Below are positions 16,730 through 29,357 of a stretch of 33,158 nt of DNA, one piece after another. A program made the position numbers and the translations under genes. Position 1 is the stretch's first letter; each line of letters opens with the position of its first letter. Source of the DNA: an uncultured Acidimicrobiales bacterium (GTDB lineage: Bacteria > Actinomycetota > Acidimicrobiia > Acidimicrobiales > Poriferisodalaceae); NCBI GenBank assembly GCA_905477545.1, contig CAJQGN010000295.1:1-33158 (forward strand). The letters run 5' to 3'. Under the pieces are notes generated by a model. That model had not been told where the DNA came from. It worked only from the letters and a program-made list of their open reading frames with translations, and ran no database searches.

Positions 16730-18960
16730 GCGCTTACTGTGCCTTGCCCAAGAGCATCTGGCAATTCAGTGCGCCACGCTTCTGTTAACTCATCTAGCCC
16801 AATATCGATGACATCGCCGATTGTAAACTTCATTCCTCCAGAGAACCCAAGGGTCTCAACAGGGACGCCAGCGGCTTTAGCTTCTTCGAGAAGATCATTT
16901 ACCTTTTCCGTTTCAACTCCAATCACCACACGCCCACCAGTCTCATTAAACAACAAACGATGATCACTAAGACCGTCAAGAGTCATCCCAGTTGCACCAC
17001 GAATTGCCATTTCAGACAGAGCTACTGCCAATCCTCCCTCACCAACATCATGAACAGCGCTGACTGAATTTTTTTGAACCAACCCAGCGACGAACGATGC
17101 AGTCTTCACTGCCTGATCAAGATCAAACTCAGGTAGACATCCATCCCGGCAATCTGCAATATCCCACGCCCATCTACTTCCGCCCATTGCAACATTTTTT
17201 TCGACAACTTGCCCCAAAACAATAATCGTAAGACCATTTCTAATGCCCATGCCAGGCGGTGGCGTATTAAGAGAAGGATGCATACCAATAACACCCACAA
17301 CAGGAGTTGGCGCTATGTCGACTCCATTCGTCTCGTTGTAAAGGCTTACGTTACCTCCGACAATTGGGGCAGAAAATGCGATACAAGCTTCAGCCATTCC
17401 GTCTACGGCTTCAGACATCTGCCACATCACAACAGGATGTTCAGGGTTCCCAAAGTTTAAACAATTCACTGTCGCCATCGGGTTAGCACCAACACAAGCA
17501 ATATTCATAACAGCCTCAGCAACTAACATTTTGGTTCCCGCACGTGGGTCAACGCAACACCACCGGTGATTACCATCTGTAGACATACCTAGACCTCGAC
17601 CTGTTTCTCTGCCAGTACGAGGATCCCTAAGTCGCAAAAGAGTGCCATCATCACCTGGTCCCACAACAGTATTTAAAAACAATTGGTGGTCATATTGCCG
17701 ATATACCCATGATGAATCGCGAAGCATAAAAAGAAGGTCAGATTCATAATCACTGTTCTTAGCTAATCCCGCATCCACACGTTGACGCTCGAACCAATCA
17801 ATTGGCCTTTCAAGCGGTCGTTCGTACTCGGGGGCATCATCGTGCAAAGTTGCAGCAGGAATATCGGCAATAACGGGACCATCAAAACCATCACGAATTT
17901 TTAGTTGTCCATCACCTGTAACTTTGCCAACCACATCTGCAATAACTTCCCAACGATCCGAAATCTCTAGAACCTTGGCAAGATTACACGGCTCAACAAT
18001 TACGAGCATCCGTTCCTGAGACTCAGAAGTCATTATTTCAAACGGTTCCATATCGACTTCTCGAAGCGACACCGCTCTAATATCTACATCCATCCCCGCT
18101 CCACCTCTAGATGCTGTCTCACTTGTCGCACACGTCAATCCGGCGCCGCCAAGATCCTGAATACCCACAGCTAGACCGGCTTCTAATAACTCCAAACATG
18201 CTTCAAGAAGTCTCTTCTCCTCAAAAGGATCACCGACTTGCACACTTGGACGCTTATCGCTGCTATCAGTATTCTCATCGAACCCCGCTGAAGCGAGCAC
18301 ACTCACCCCACCGATTCCATCGCGTCCTGTTGCTGAACCTAAAAGAACAGCTAAGTTGCCCATACCACTGGCCTGCCCAAGCACCAATCTCTCTGCAGGT
18401 AACACTCCCATAGCTAAAACATTTACAAGTGGATTACCTCTATAGGTCTCGTCAAAGACGATCTCGCCACCAACAGTCGGGACACCAACGCTATTCCCGT
18501 ACCCTGAAACACCGCTGATAACACCCTCTGCGATCCACCTACTATGAGGATCGTCTAACGGCCCAAAACGGAGCGGATCCATAACTGCGATAGGACGAGC
18601 GCCCATAGTGAAAATATCTCGAAGTATTCCTCCTACACCGGTTGCCGCTCCTTGGTATGGCTCTATTGCAGATGGATGATTATGGCTTTCAATCCGGATA
18701 GCAACAGCAATACCATCACCTACATCAATCACACCAGCATTTTCACCTGGTCCGACTAGAACCCAGGGCGCTTCAGTTGGCAACCTCTTCAAATGCACTT
18801 TAGAAGATTTATAAGAACAGTGTTCCGACCACATAACGGAATACATGGCCAATTCAAGGTGATTAGGAATACGCCCTAATAAAGTTTCGATTCGGTTATA
18901 TTCCTCATCGCTTAATCCCAAAGCTCGATATACCGACGGATTTTGGAGAGATTCACTCAC
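16726..18960 (-). CDS. purL: Phosphoribosylformylglycinamidine synthase subunit PurL
   Basis: MWSEHCSYKSSKVHLKRLPT, VGPGENAGVIDVGDGIAVAIRIESHNHPSAIEPYQGAATGVGGILRDIFTMGARPIA, VHDVGEGGLAVALSEMA; GTG start. Confidence 0.97.
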   Translation of the reverse strand: MSESLQNPSVYRALGLSDEEYNRIETLLGRIPNHLELAMYSVMWSEHCSYKSSKVHLKRLPTEAPWVLVGPGENAGVIDVGDGIAVAIRIESHNHPSAIEPYQGAATGVGGILRDIFTMGARPIAVMDPLRFGPLDDPHSRWIAEGVISGVSGYGNSVGVPTVGGEIVFDETYRGNPLVNVLAMGVLPAERLVLGQASGMGNLAVLLGSATGRDGIGGVSVLASAGFDENTDSSDKRPSVQVGDPFEEKRLLEACLELLEAGLAVGIQDLGGAGLTCATSETASRGGAGMDVDIRAVSLREVDMEPFEIMTSESQERMLVIVEPCNLAKVLEISDRWEVIADVVGKVTGDGQLKIRDGFDGPVIADIPAATLHDDAPEYERPLERPIDWFERQRVDAGLAKNSDYESDLLFMLRDSSWVYRQYDHQLFLNTVVGPGDDGTLLRLRDPRTGRETGRGLGMSTDGNHRWCCVDPRAGTKMLVAEAVMNIACVGANPMATVNCLNFGNPEHPVVMWQMSEAVDGMAEACIAFSAPIVGGNVSLYNETNGVDIAPTPVVGVIGMHPSLNTPPPGMGIRNGLTIIVLGQVVEKNVAMGGSRWAWDIADCRDGCLPEFDLDQAVKTASFVAGLVQKNSVSAVHDVGEGGLAVALSEMAIRGATGMTLDGLSDHRLLFNETGGRVVIGVETEKVNDLLEEAKAAGVPVETLGFSGGMKFTIGDVIDIGLDELTEAWRTELPDALGQGTVSA

Positions 18961-19067
18961 GGCCCAAACCTAGTCGCGGTCGCAAGCAGTGATGCGAACC
19001 TGATACTCTATATCTCCATAGTTTTTAAAGATTAACTTTCAATCTGCAAAATAGGTTTACAAAACTA

Positions 19068-19745
19068 TCAAGAGTTATTTTTTACATTGCCTTCGAAAAG
19101 CGCACTTAATATTCTGTTACCGTCCATTGACCCTAAAAGAACGCTCGTAGCTCTCTCGGGGTGCGGCATCATACCAACAATATTGCCTTCCTTATTACTT
19201 ATCCCGGCTATCGAACCAATCGACCCATTAGGGTTCGACTCATATCGCAAAAAAATTTGTCCATTGGCTTCGAGTTCGCACATAACCTCTGGCGAGCAAA
19301 CATAGTTGCCTTCAAAATGATTAATCGGAATCTGGAGCTGCTCTCCACTTTTAAAAGATTTACCAATTGCGCTTGATGTCGAATCCACAATTAATGATTC
19401 CATTTGGCATAGAAATTTTAAACCAACATTTTTTTGCAACGCCCCCGGCAATAATCCGGTTTCAGTAAGAACTTGAAAACCGTTGCATATGCCCAGCACG
19501 ACACCACCAGAATTAGCAAATCTAGAAATGGCCGTCATTATCGGAGAAAATCTGGCTATTGCACCACACCGCAGGTAATCACCATGAGCGAAACCTCCAG
19601 GAATAACTATTGCCTCCACGGAACCAACTGTGTCTGAGCCATGCCATAGTATTTCCGCCTGACCACCCAAATTTTTAATGGTGTCAATACTATCCTGTTC
19701 GCAATTAGTCCCCGGAAATTGAACAACACCAATATGCCGGCTCAC
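19068..19745 (-). CDS. purQ: Phosphoribosylformylglycinamidine synthase subunit PurQ
   Basis: GVVQFPGTNCEQD, PGGFAHGDYLRCGAIA, GVVLGICNGFQVLTE, GMMPHPERA. Confidence 0.97.
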   Translation of the reverse strand: MSRHIGVVQFPGTNCEQDSIDTIKNLGGQAEILWHGSDTVGSVEAIVIPGGFAHGDYLRCGAIARFSPIMTAISRFANSGGVVLGICNGFQVLTETGLLPGALQKNVGLKFLCQMESLIVDSTSSAIGKSFKSGEQLQIPINHFEGNYVCSPEVMCELEANGQIFLRYESNPNGSIGSIAGISNKEGNIVGMMPHPERATSVLLGSMDGNRILSALFEGNVKNNS

Positions 19746-19996
19746 GATTCAAAAATTTCCACGTAAGAATCTTCGATAACAGGATTAGTCAGAAATCTCT
19801 CGGACATGTCGGCAACAAGTTTTTCGACCTCTTCGCGATTCTCTGCCTCGATCTCCAGACAAATTAATTTACCTAACCGAACGTTTTGTACATTCTCAAA
19901 TCCGAGAGCAGGAAGAGAACGCTCAATAGTTGCACCGGCTGGATCAGCAATACCACTTCTAGGAGATACTTCTACTTTTACTCGCCAAATAGTCAT
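19742..19996 (-). CDS. purS: Phosphoribosylformylglycinamidine synthase subunit PurS
   Basis: MTIWRVKVEVSPRSGIADPAGATIERSLPALGFENVQNVRLGKLICLEIEA...; 4-nt overlaps with purC and purQ. Confidence 0.93.
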   Translation of the reverse strand: MTIWRVKVEVSPRSGIADPAGATIERSLPALGFENVQNVRLGKLICLEIEAENREEVEKLVADMSERFLTNPVIEDSYVEIFES

Positions 19997-20871
19997 ACAA
20001 GTCCCATCCAATCAGAGAACATCTTGCCGGTAATCCTTTCATAGGCTGTGACATACCGTTCACGTGTTTCATTGATGGTCTCAACGGAAAGAGGCGGTGC
20101 AGGAGGGGTTTTGTTCCAACCTGTGGCTTCAGTTGCGTCCCTGACTGGCTGCTTATCTAGAGACATCGGTGTGGCCCCGGGAGACCAGTTCTCTGCAGGC
20201 CAAAAGCGCGAAGAGTCAGGAGTCAATAGCTCGTCTGCTATTACTAGTTCGCCATCAACGAGGCCAAGCTCAAATTTCGTGTCAGCAATAATTACTCCCC
20301 TTTCTGCCGCATGAGCAGCAGCCTTCTTATACGACTCTATTGAAATTTTTTGCGCTCTTTCAGCTAAGTCTTTCCCCACTAACTGAACAGCTTCTTCGTA
20401 ACTAATATTTACATCATGACCTTCAGAAGCTTTAGTCGAAGGAGTAAACACGGGTTCGTCAAGCTCCTCTGCTTCCAGTAATCCCACTCTTAAAGCGGTC
20501 CCATGCATCGTTCCTACTTCTGTGTATTCTTTCCATGCTGATCCAGTTATGTAGCCACGAACTATGCACTCAAGCGGCAACATTTCAGCTTTACGGACAA
20601 GAACAGCTCGTCCCCTCCACTCATCTCGTTGCGCCTCAGTTGGAAAATCGGAAGGATCCACAGAAACAAGATGGGTTTTTGCCACATCGGACAAATACTG
20701 GCCCCACCACATAGTCATCGCGGTAAGCACGCGACCTTTATCCGGAACTAATTCCTTAAAAACCACGTCAAATGCCGAGATTTGATCTGTCGCAACCATC
20801 AATAGGTGCTTTTCATCCACGTAATACATTTCTCTTACTTTGCCTCGATGTATAAGCTTCAAATCAGTCAT
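19993..20871 (-). CDS. purC: Phosphoribosylaminoimidazole-succinocarboxamide synthase
   Basis: HRGKVREMYYVDEKHLLMVATDQISAFDVVFKELVPDKGRVLTAMT, LECIVRGYITGSAWKEY, FTPSTKASEGHDVNIS, IADTKFELGL. Confidence 0.97.
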   Translation of the reverse strand: MTDLKLIHRGKVREMYYVDEKHLLMVATDQISAFDVVFKELVPDKGRVLTAMTMWWGQYLSDVAKTHLVSVDPSDFPTEAQRDEWRGRAVLVRKAEMLPLECIVRGYITGSAWKEYTEVGTMHGTALRVGLLEAEELDEPVFTPSTKASEGHDVNISYEEAVQLVGKDLAERAQKISIESYKKAAAHAAERGVIIADTKFELGLVDGELVIADELLTPDSSRFWPAENWSPGATPMSLDKQPVRDATEATGWNKTPPAPPLSVETINETRERYVTAYERITGKMFSDWMGLV

Positions 20872-20882
20872 AAATTCACCTG

Positions 20883-22316
20883 CTAGAGAATCGGATCAGG
20901 AACGTAAGAAATAGCTTCTGGATATCTTTTAACTAAATGCTGAATTTGCTCAGCAAACTCGTTGACTTGGGGATAAGCGCGACCAACAAACGTATCTCGA
21001 TTTGCTATAGCAGCATGCACTGCATCTGAATCTAACGGTATTCGTGGGTCATCAATAAGTTTTTGCAATAGCTGATTTTCTCCTCCAATACCTTCACGAA
21101 GCGCAAGCGCCGCTTCAACAGCATGCTCTTTAATTACCTCGTGCGCTTGCTCTCGGCCGGCACCAGCTTTGATAGCAGCCATGAGTAGCTTAGTTGTAGC
21201 TAAGAAAGGTAGATATCGATTAAGTTCCCTCTCAATTACTTGCGGATAGGCACCAAACCCATTTAAAACAGTAAGAGTTGTTTCAATTGCTCCGTCTATT
21301 GCAAAGAACGCGTCCGGAAGCATTACTCGACGAACAACTGAGCAACTAACGTCACCTTCGTTCCACTGATCACCGGAAAGAGCAGCCGCCATCGTTAAAT
21401 GCCCCCTCAAAATAGTGACGAACCCGTTGACGCGCTCCGCCGAGCGAGTATTCATTTTGTGGGGCATAGCTGAGGAGCCCACCTGACCAGCTGCAAACCC
21501 TTCAGTCACAAGATCGTTCCCCGCCATCAAACGAACCTGCATAGCAAGATTACCCATGGCAGCTCCTACTTGGACCAGAGAGCTCACCACATCTAAGTCA
21601 AGTGAACGAGGGTATATCTGACCCACTGATACCAGTGTTTGATTGAAATCTAATTTCTCAGCAACTGCTCTTTCGAGAAGCTCAACTTTCTCCTCATCCC
21701 CATCAAAGAGATCCAACAAATCTTGTTGAGTCCCCACTGGACCCTTTAAACCGCGTAACGGATATCTTCCAATTAACTCATCTAGACGCTCAAAAGCTAA
21801 CAAAAGCTCTTGCCCCACGTTTGCAAATCTTTTCCCCAACGTCGTGGCCTGTGCAGGCACATTATGAGATCTACCAGTGATCACCAATTCAGCATTCTCA
21901 ACAGCAAGAGCACTTAGTTTAATTAAAACCGCTACTACCCGACTTCGAACAAGTAACAAAGAGCGACGGATTTGTAACTGCTCAACATTTTCAGTTAAAT
22001 CTCTCGAGGTCATACCTTTATGGATATGTTCAAATCCAGCTAACTCACAAAACTCTTCAATACGAGCTTTAACATCATGGAGAGTGACTCGTTCTCTTCG
22101 GTTTATCGATTCTAAATCAACATCATGCGCAACTTCTTTATAAGACTCAATCGCATCCTTCGGAATTGGTATGCCTAGATCCATCTGTGTCTCTAAAACA
22201 GCAATCCACAACTCCCGTTCAAATATTACTTTTGATTCAGAGGACCAAAGATCAATCATTTCAGCAGATCCATAGCGATCAGCAAGAACATTTACTATTT
22301 GTTTTTTTTGGCTCAT
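20883..22316 (-). CDS. purB: Adenylosuccinate lyase
   Basis: ERVTLHDVKARIEEFCE, HKGMTSRDLTEN, GSSAMPHKMNTRSAERV. Confidence 0.95.
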   Translation of the reverse strand: MSQKKQIVNVLADRYGSAEMIDLWSSESKVIFERELWIAVLETQMDLGIPIPKDAIESYKEVAHDVDLESINRRERVTLHDVKARIEEFCELAGFEHIHKGMTSRDLTENVEQLQIRRSLLLVRSRVVAVLIKLSALAVENAELVITGRSHNVPAQATTLGKRFANVGQELLLAFERLDELIGRYPLRGLKGPVGTQQDLLDLFDGDEEKVELLERAVAEKLDFNQTLVSVGQIYPRSLDLDVVSSLVQVGAAMGNLAMQVRLMAGNDLVTEGFAAGQVGSSAMPHKMNTRSAERVNGFVTILRGHLTMAAALSGDQWNEGDVSCSVVRRVMLPDAFFAIDGAIETTLTVLNGFGAYPQVIERELNRYLPFLATTKLLMAAIKAGAGREQAHEVIKEHAVEAALALREGIGGENQLLQKLIDDPRIPLDSDAVHAAIANRDTFVGRAYPQVNEFAEQIQHLVKRYPEAISYVPDPIL

Positions 22317-22762
22317 TACCGAGCGCCGTCTGCTCGAAAAACTGAAAGTTTTTCTCCAAGATCAACATTCGTCACTGCTAAAATTTCAACTGCTAAAATT
22401 CCTGCGTTAGCTGATCCATCCACGGCCACAGTCGCCACCGGAATCCCACGTGGCATTTGCACAGTGGATAGTAAAGAATCCATACCCCCGCTTATTCCTC
22501 CCGATAACGGGACACCGATTACGGGAAGAGTTGTATGAGCAGAGACAACACCAGCTAAATGTGCAGCCATTCCAGCTCCGCAAATTAGAACTCCATAACC
22601 ACTTTCCCTAGCACCGATCGCTAAAGCTGTAACTAACTCTGGATTTCGGTGAGCTGACAAAACGTGAACTTCGTGCTCTACCCCAAACCTTTCAAGCATC
22701 TCAGCGGCGCCAGCCATTTTGTCAGCATCGCGTGGTGACCCCATCAAAATTGCAACCTTCAT
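22316..22762 (-). CDS. purE: N5-carboxyaminoimidazole ribonucleotide mutase (PurE)
   Basis: VAILMGSPRDADKMAGA, VLSAHRNPE, ICGAGMAAHLAGVVSAHTTLPVIGVPLSGG..GMDSLLSTVQMPRGIPVATVAVDGSANAGILA. Confidence 0.96.
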   Translation of the reverse strand: MKVAILMGSPRDADKMAGAAEMLERFGVEHEVHVLSAHRNPELVTALAIGARESGYGVLICGAGMAAHLAGVVSAHTTLPVIGVPLSGGISGGMDSLLSTVQMPRGIPVATVAVDGSANAGILAVEILAVTNVDLGEKLSVFRADGAR

Positions 22763-22791
22763 TTTCGCTCCTCAAAAGCTTTAATTAAAAA

Positions 22792-25304
<2,513 letters not shown>

Positions 25305-25422
25305 TCACTCCAAACGCCGATTTACAGGACGTTGATAGATCTTAACTGCGTCAAATTCAATTACTGGGACACATTTATCGAAACTCTCAACTCTGCAATA
25401 AAAATCTAACCATAGAAACTAT

Positions 25423-25818
25423 TTAAAACTGTTTCCGTTTTGGGTCCAACCATGGAACTGGTGCCTGTTGCATTGGCACTAAATCCCGTCGGTACTGCCT
25501 GTGTACCTCAGCTAAAGAGGCTTCGGTCGAACTTTGCAAACTAGTTATCTCGGTTTCTAATCGAGAAATCCGCTCTTCAAGATCCATTACTTTTTTTACG
25601 CCAACAAGATTTAAACCTTCGTTGGTTAATTCTTGGATACGCCTCAAAAGTGATATATCAATATCGCTATACCTGCGACTTCCCCCCGGAGTTCGAGCTG
25701 GCTCGACGAGTCCTTTCCTCTCATAGATACGAAGCGTCTGAGCGTGAACGCCTGCCAACTCAGCAGCTACTGAAATTACGTAAACAGCGCGTGCCCCATC
25801 GGGTGGTTGTGAAATTTT
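25423..25818 (-). CDS. hspR: MerR-family heat-shock repressor HspR
   Basis: VYVISVAAELAGVHAQTLRIYERKGLVEPARTPGGSRRYSDIDISLLRRIQELTNEGLNLVGVKKV, plus position at the end of a dnaK operon. ATG at 25818 preferred. Confidence 0.92.
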   Translation of the reverse strand, partial: KISQPPDGARAVYVISVAAELAGVHAQTLRIYERKGLVEPARTPGGSRRYSDIDISLLRRIQELTNEGLNLVGVKKVMDLEERISRLETEITSLQSSTEASLAEVHRQYRRDLVPMQQAPVPWLDPKRKQF

Positions 25819-25825
25819 CATATCT

Positions 25826-26737
25826 CTACCTCTCCCCTTTTTCAAAGTTACGCGGCTCCCAGTCAGCCACTTCCGCTAACGCTTCAATTGCTTTCACTTC
25901 CAACTCAGTAAGTTGTGTCGGTACCACAATCTCTACTGTCACTAACAAGTCGCCTAAACCTTTTGAAGTCGCCACTCCACGACCTTTTACCCGGAAAGTA
26001 ACTCCAGATTTAGTACCAGCAGGAATTTTTAAAGTCACCGTCGCTCGATCAAACGTCGGAACTTTAATTTCAGCACCTAGAGCGGCTTCTGGGAAAGTAA
26101 TCGGGATATCTAAAGTCAGATTTTTCCCTCTACGCCCAAACATATGGTCCGGCGCCACTTCTGCTACTACAAACAGGTCTCCGTTGGATCCACCGTTTCT
26201 ACCCGCTCCACCTTTACCAGCTAGTCGAATCCTTTGGCCATCATCGACTCCTGTAGGTATTCTCACCTTCGCTTTTAGCTGATTACCATCTGCATCTAAA
26301 CCTAAATGGACCGTAGTTGTTATACCTTCAATTGCATCACGAAAATTTAGACTGAGGCGAGTTTCTTGATCGACGCCCCTCATGGGAACCGGCCCGCGAG
26401 CACCACGCCCTCGACCAAACAGATTTCCGAATAATCCTAAATCGTCGAAGTCGTCGAAATTGACACTGTAACCATCACCCCTGGACCCATATCCACCCAT
26501 ACTCGATGGCCCCAAACGACGAGCCTCGTCGTACTCAACACGTTTTTTATCATCTCCGATTACATCATATGCGGCTGTAATATCTTTGAACTTTTCTTCA
26601 TTACCACTTGATGAATCAGGGTGGTGTTCACGAGCAAGTCTTCTATAAGCTTTCGTTATATCTTTTTGATCGGAAGAAGACGAAACACCAAGAGTGGAAT
26701 AATAGTCTTTTTCAAACCACTCGCTCTGGATCGCCAT
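25826..26737 (-). CDS. dnaJ: DnaJ/CbpA-type co-chaperone without a zinc-finger domain
   Basis: J domain KDYYSTLGVSSSSDQKDITKAYRRLAREHHPDSS with HPD; G/F-rich linker; C-terminal domains; no CxxCxGxG repeats. Confidence 0.92.
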   Translation of the reverse strand: MAIQSEWFEKDYYSTLGVSSSSDQKDITKAYRRLAREHHPDSSSGNEEKFKDITAAYDVIGDDKKRVEYDEARRLGPSSMGGYGSRGDGYSVNFDDFDDLGLFGNLFGRGRGARGPVPMRGVDQETRLSLNFRDAIEGITTTVHLGLDADGNQLKAKVRIPTGVDDGQRIRLAGKGGAGRNGGSNGDLFVVAEVAPDHMFGRRGKNLTLDIPITFPEAALGAEIKVPTFDRATVTLKIPAGTKSGVTFRVKGRGVATSKGLGDLLVTVEIVVPTQLTELEVKAIEALAEVADWEPRNFEKGER

Positions 26738-26778
26738 AATACCCCTCCTCCAACATCATCATTTCGTATCCAACTATT

Positions 26779-27378
26779 TCAATCCCTAACCTTCACCATT
26801 GCAGCCCTTAGTACTTTCTCTCCCCATAAGAAGCCGCTTCGGAGCTCTTCAACTACAATCTGTTCTCCGCCATCTCCAGATTCATGCATTACAGCCTCAT
26901 GTTTATTCGGGTCGAATACTTCACCCAACGCTTGAATCCGGCATAACCCTTCTTTTTGAAGAACACCTTCTAAAGAAGCTTGCACGGGCACCACATCTGT
27001 AAGACCCTGAGTTAACGCAGCGTCACAGGCATCTAGTACCGGTAATAATGCTTCCGCAATACGAGACAAACCTGCAGAAATTCTTTGGTTCGATTCATTG
27101 AGGCTTCGACGCCGAAAATTCTCATAATCCGCCTGAAGACGCTGAAGATTCTCACGAAGTTCATCACGCTCAAGGTTAACTTGTTCCAAACTTTCAACTA
27201 AATCCTCAACCGACACAATATTTTCAGGAAGAATTTCCTCTATATCGGTAACTTCCGCTGGGCTTTCAGCCGTAGCTTCTGCTTCGCCTAAAACACTAAA
27301 GCCAGTATCTACTTCATCGCTTTTTTCCGAAACTGGATCTAAACCTTGCTCATTTGAGTCCTCATCAAATTTATTCAT
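26779..27378 (-). CDS. grpE: Nucleotide exchange factor GrpE
   Basis: LQADYENFRRRSLNESNQR...LLPVLDACDAAL...KEGLCRIQALGEVFDPNKHEAVMH...VVEELRSGFLWGEKVLRAAMVKV. Confidence 0.96.
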   Translation of the reverse strand: MNKFDEDSNEQGLDPVSEKSDEVDTGFSVLGEAEATAESPAEVTDIEEILPENIVSVEDLVESLEQVNLERDELRENLQRLQADYENFRRRSLNESNQRISAGLSRIAEALLPVLDACDAALTQGLTDVVPVQASLEGVLQKEGLCRIQALGEVFDPNKHEAVMHESGDGGEQIVVEELRSGFLWGEKVLRAAMVKVRD

Positions 27379-27380
27379 TC

Positions 27381-29204
27381 CTACTCATCTTCTTCAACAA
27401 TTTCAGCATCTACTACATCATCATCGCCATCAACCGGAACTCCAGTATTCTCGGCACCGGCCTGAGCAGCAGCAGCTTCATATAATTTTTGACCAAAAGC
27501 CTGGCTTACCGTAGTCAAAGTTTCCGTCGCAGCACGAAGCGCTTCTAAATCCTCTCCCTCTAATGCCACTTTCAAAGCATCAAGAGCAGCATCAATGTCA
27601 ACTCGATCTGCTTCCTCAATATTTTCTGCTTGCTCAACTAGTACTTTCTCAGTTTGGTAGACAAGACTCTCAGCGTTATTACGGACCTCGGCCGCTTCAC
27701 GGCGCTGCTTATCTTCTTCAGCGTGAGTTTCAGCATCTTTAATCATTGTCTCTATATCATTGTCATTTAAAGTTGATTGCCCAGTAATCGTTATTGATTG
27801 TTCCTTATTGGTAGCTCGATCCTTAGCAGAAACATTAACGATGCCATTGGCGTCAATATCGAAAGTAACTTCGATTTGGGGAACTCCCCTCGGCGCAGGA
27901 GGCAGATCAACTAATTGAAATTTACCCAAGGTCTTGTTGCCCGAAGCCATTTCACGTTCACCTTGTAGAACATGGATCTCAACAGATGGCTGCATATCAT
28001 CGGCTGTGCTAAAGGTCTCGCTTCTTTTTGTGGGAATTGTCGTATTTCTTTCTATCAACCGCGTCATTACCCCACCCTTAGTTTCAATTCCAAGGCTGAG
28101 AGGCGTTACATCAAGCAAGAGAATATCTTTTACATCACCTTTTAAAATCCCCGCTTGGATAGCTGCTCCAACCGCCACTACTTCGTCGGGATTTACACCA
28201 TTATGTGATTCTCGGCCAGTCATTTCAGTCACTAGTTCTTGGACCGCCGGCATACGAGTAGAACCGCCAACCATAATCACATGATCAATGTCTGCTTTAG
28301 ATAACTTCGCATCTTTAATTGCTTGCTCGAACGGGTTTCTGCAACGACCTACTAGATCTGCAGTAAGTTCCTGAAACTTTGAGCGCGTTAACTCGTAGTC
28401 CAGGTGCAAAGGCCCGCTATCTGTAGCAGTCACAAATGGCAAATTAATTTGTGTCGTTTGTTTTGATGACAAATCTTTTTTCGCTTGCTCACCAGCTTCT
28501 TTCAACCGTTGCAAAGCCATCGCATCGGCACTTAAATCAACACCATGGTCACCCGTAAATGAAGTGACTAACCAATCAATAACTCGTTGATCCCAATCAT
28601 CACCACCTAGCTGAGTGTCCCCAGCTGTTGACTTTACTTCAAAGACTCCATCACCAATCTCTAATACTGATACATCAAATGTTCCGCCACCGAGATCAAA
28701 GACCAAAATAGTTTGGTCTTCAGTTTCTTTATCTAACCCATAAGCCAACGCAGCTGCAGTTGGCTCATTTATAACTCGTAAAACCTCAAGGCCCGCTATT
28801 TGTCCCGCTTCTTTAGTAGCAGTTCGTTGCGCATCGTCAAAATATGCAGGCACCGTAATAACAGCCTGTGTTACTTCGTCACCTAAATATTGTTCAGCAT
28901 CTCGCTTTAATTTTTGAAGCACTCTCGCGGCTATTTCCTGCGGTGTATAAGCTTTTTCATCAATTTCTACTGTCCATTTAGTTCCGACGTGTCTTTTTAC
29001 CGATGCCAACGTCCGTTCTGGGTTTGTCACAGCTTGTCGCTTGGCGACTTCACCGGTTAAAATTTCGCCACTTTTAGAAAACGCAACAATCGAAGGGGTG
29101 GTTCTATCTCCTTCAGCATTTGCAATTACAGTGGGTTCCCCACCTTCCATTGCTGATACTACTGAATTTGTTGTTCCTAAATCGATACCAACTGCTTTAG
29201 CCAT
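27381..29204 (-). CDS. dnaK: Molecular chaperone DnaK
   Basis: [42 protein letters not shown]..., [37 protein letters not shown] Shine-Dalgarno just upstream of ATG 29204. Confidence 0.98.
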   Translation of the reverse strand: MAKAVGIDLGTTNSVVSAMEGGEPTVIANAEGDRTTPSIVAFSKSGEILTGEVAKRQAVTNPERTLASVKRHVGTKWTVEIDEKAYTPQEIAARVLQKLKRDAEQYLGDEVTQAVITVPAYFDDAQRTATKEAGQIAGLEVLRVINEPTAAALAYGLDKETEDQTILVFDLGGGTFDVSVLEIGDGVFEVKSTAGDTQLGGDDWDQRVIDWLVTSFTGDHGVDLSADAMALQRLKEAGEQAKKDLSSKQTTQINLPFVTATDSGPLHLDYELTRSKFQELTADLVGRCRNPFEQAIKDAKLSKADIDHVIMVGGSTRMPAVQELVTEMTGRESHNGVNPDEVVAVGAAIQAGILKGDVKDILLLDVTPLSLGIETKGGVMTRLIERNTTIPTKRSETFSTADDMQPSVEIHVLQGEREMASGNKTLGKFQLVDLPPAPRGVPQIEVTFDIDANGIVNVSAKDRATNKEQSITITGQSTLNDNDIETMIKDAETHAEEDKQRREAAEVRNNAESLVYQTEKVLVEQAENIEEADRVDIDAALDALKVALEGEDLEALRAATETLTTVSQAFGQKLYEAAAAQAGAENTGVPVDGDDDVVDAEIVEEDE

Positions 29205-29280
29205 AAAGCGCCTCCTGAGGGGGATTACGGGGGATACTTCGTCACCTTCATTTTTTGGTGACGTTAATGATGTGATCACC

Positions 29281-29316
29281 ATTATAAAAGTTGAGTGTGT
29301 CATTAACAACTTTTAT
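29281..29316 (-). promoter_or_regulatory. Putative dnaK promoter (TTGTTA-N17-TATAAT) overlapped by a 10-bp inverted repeat; HAIR-like HspR operator candidate
   Basis: Plus strand ATAAAAGTTG (29284-29293) ... CAACTTTTAT (29307-29316). Minus-strand -35 TTGTTA at 29309-29304, 17-bp spacer, -10 TATAAT at 29286-29281. Confidence 0.6.
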
Positions 29317-29357
29317 GGTGTTTTCCAATTTAATCTTAGCGGAGTAAACTCCTAATA

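Noticed and set aside
25650-26282. 210-aa plus ORF antisense to dnaJ/hspR
   Set aside because: Runs across the boundary of two well-supported opposite-strand genes and has no family resemblance.
29281-29316. CIRCE (HrcA) element upstream of dnaK
   Set aside because: The repeat does not match TTAGCACTC-N9-GAGTGCTAA; a HAIR-like reading fits better given the hspR gene in the operon.
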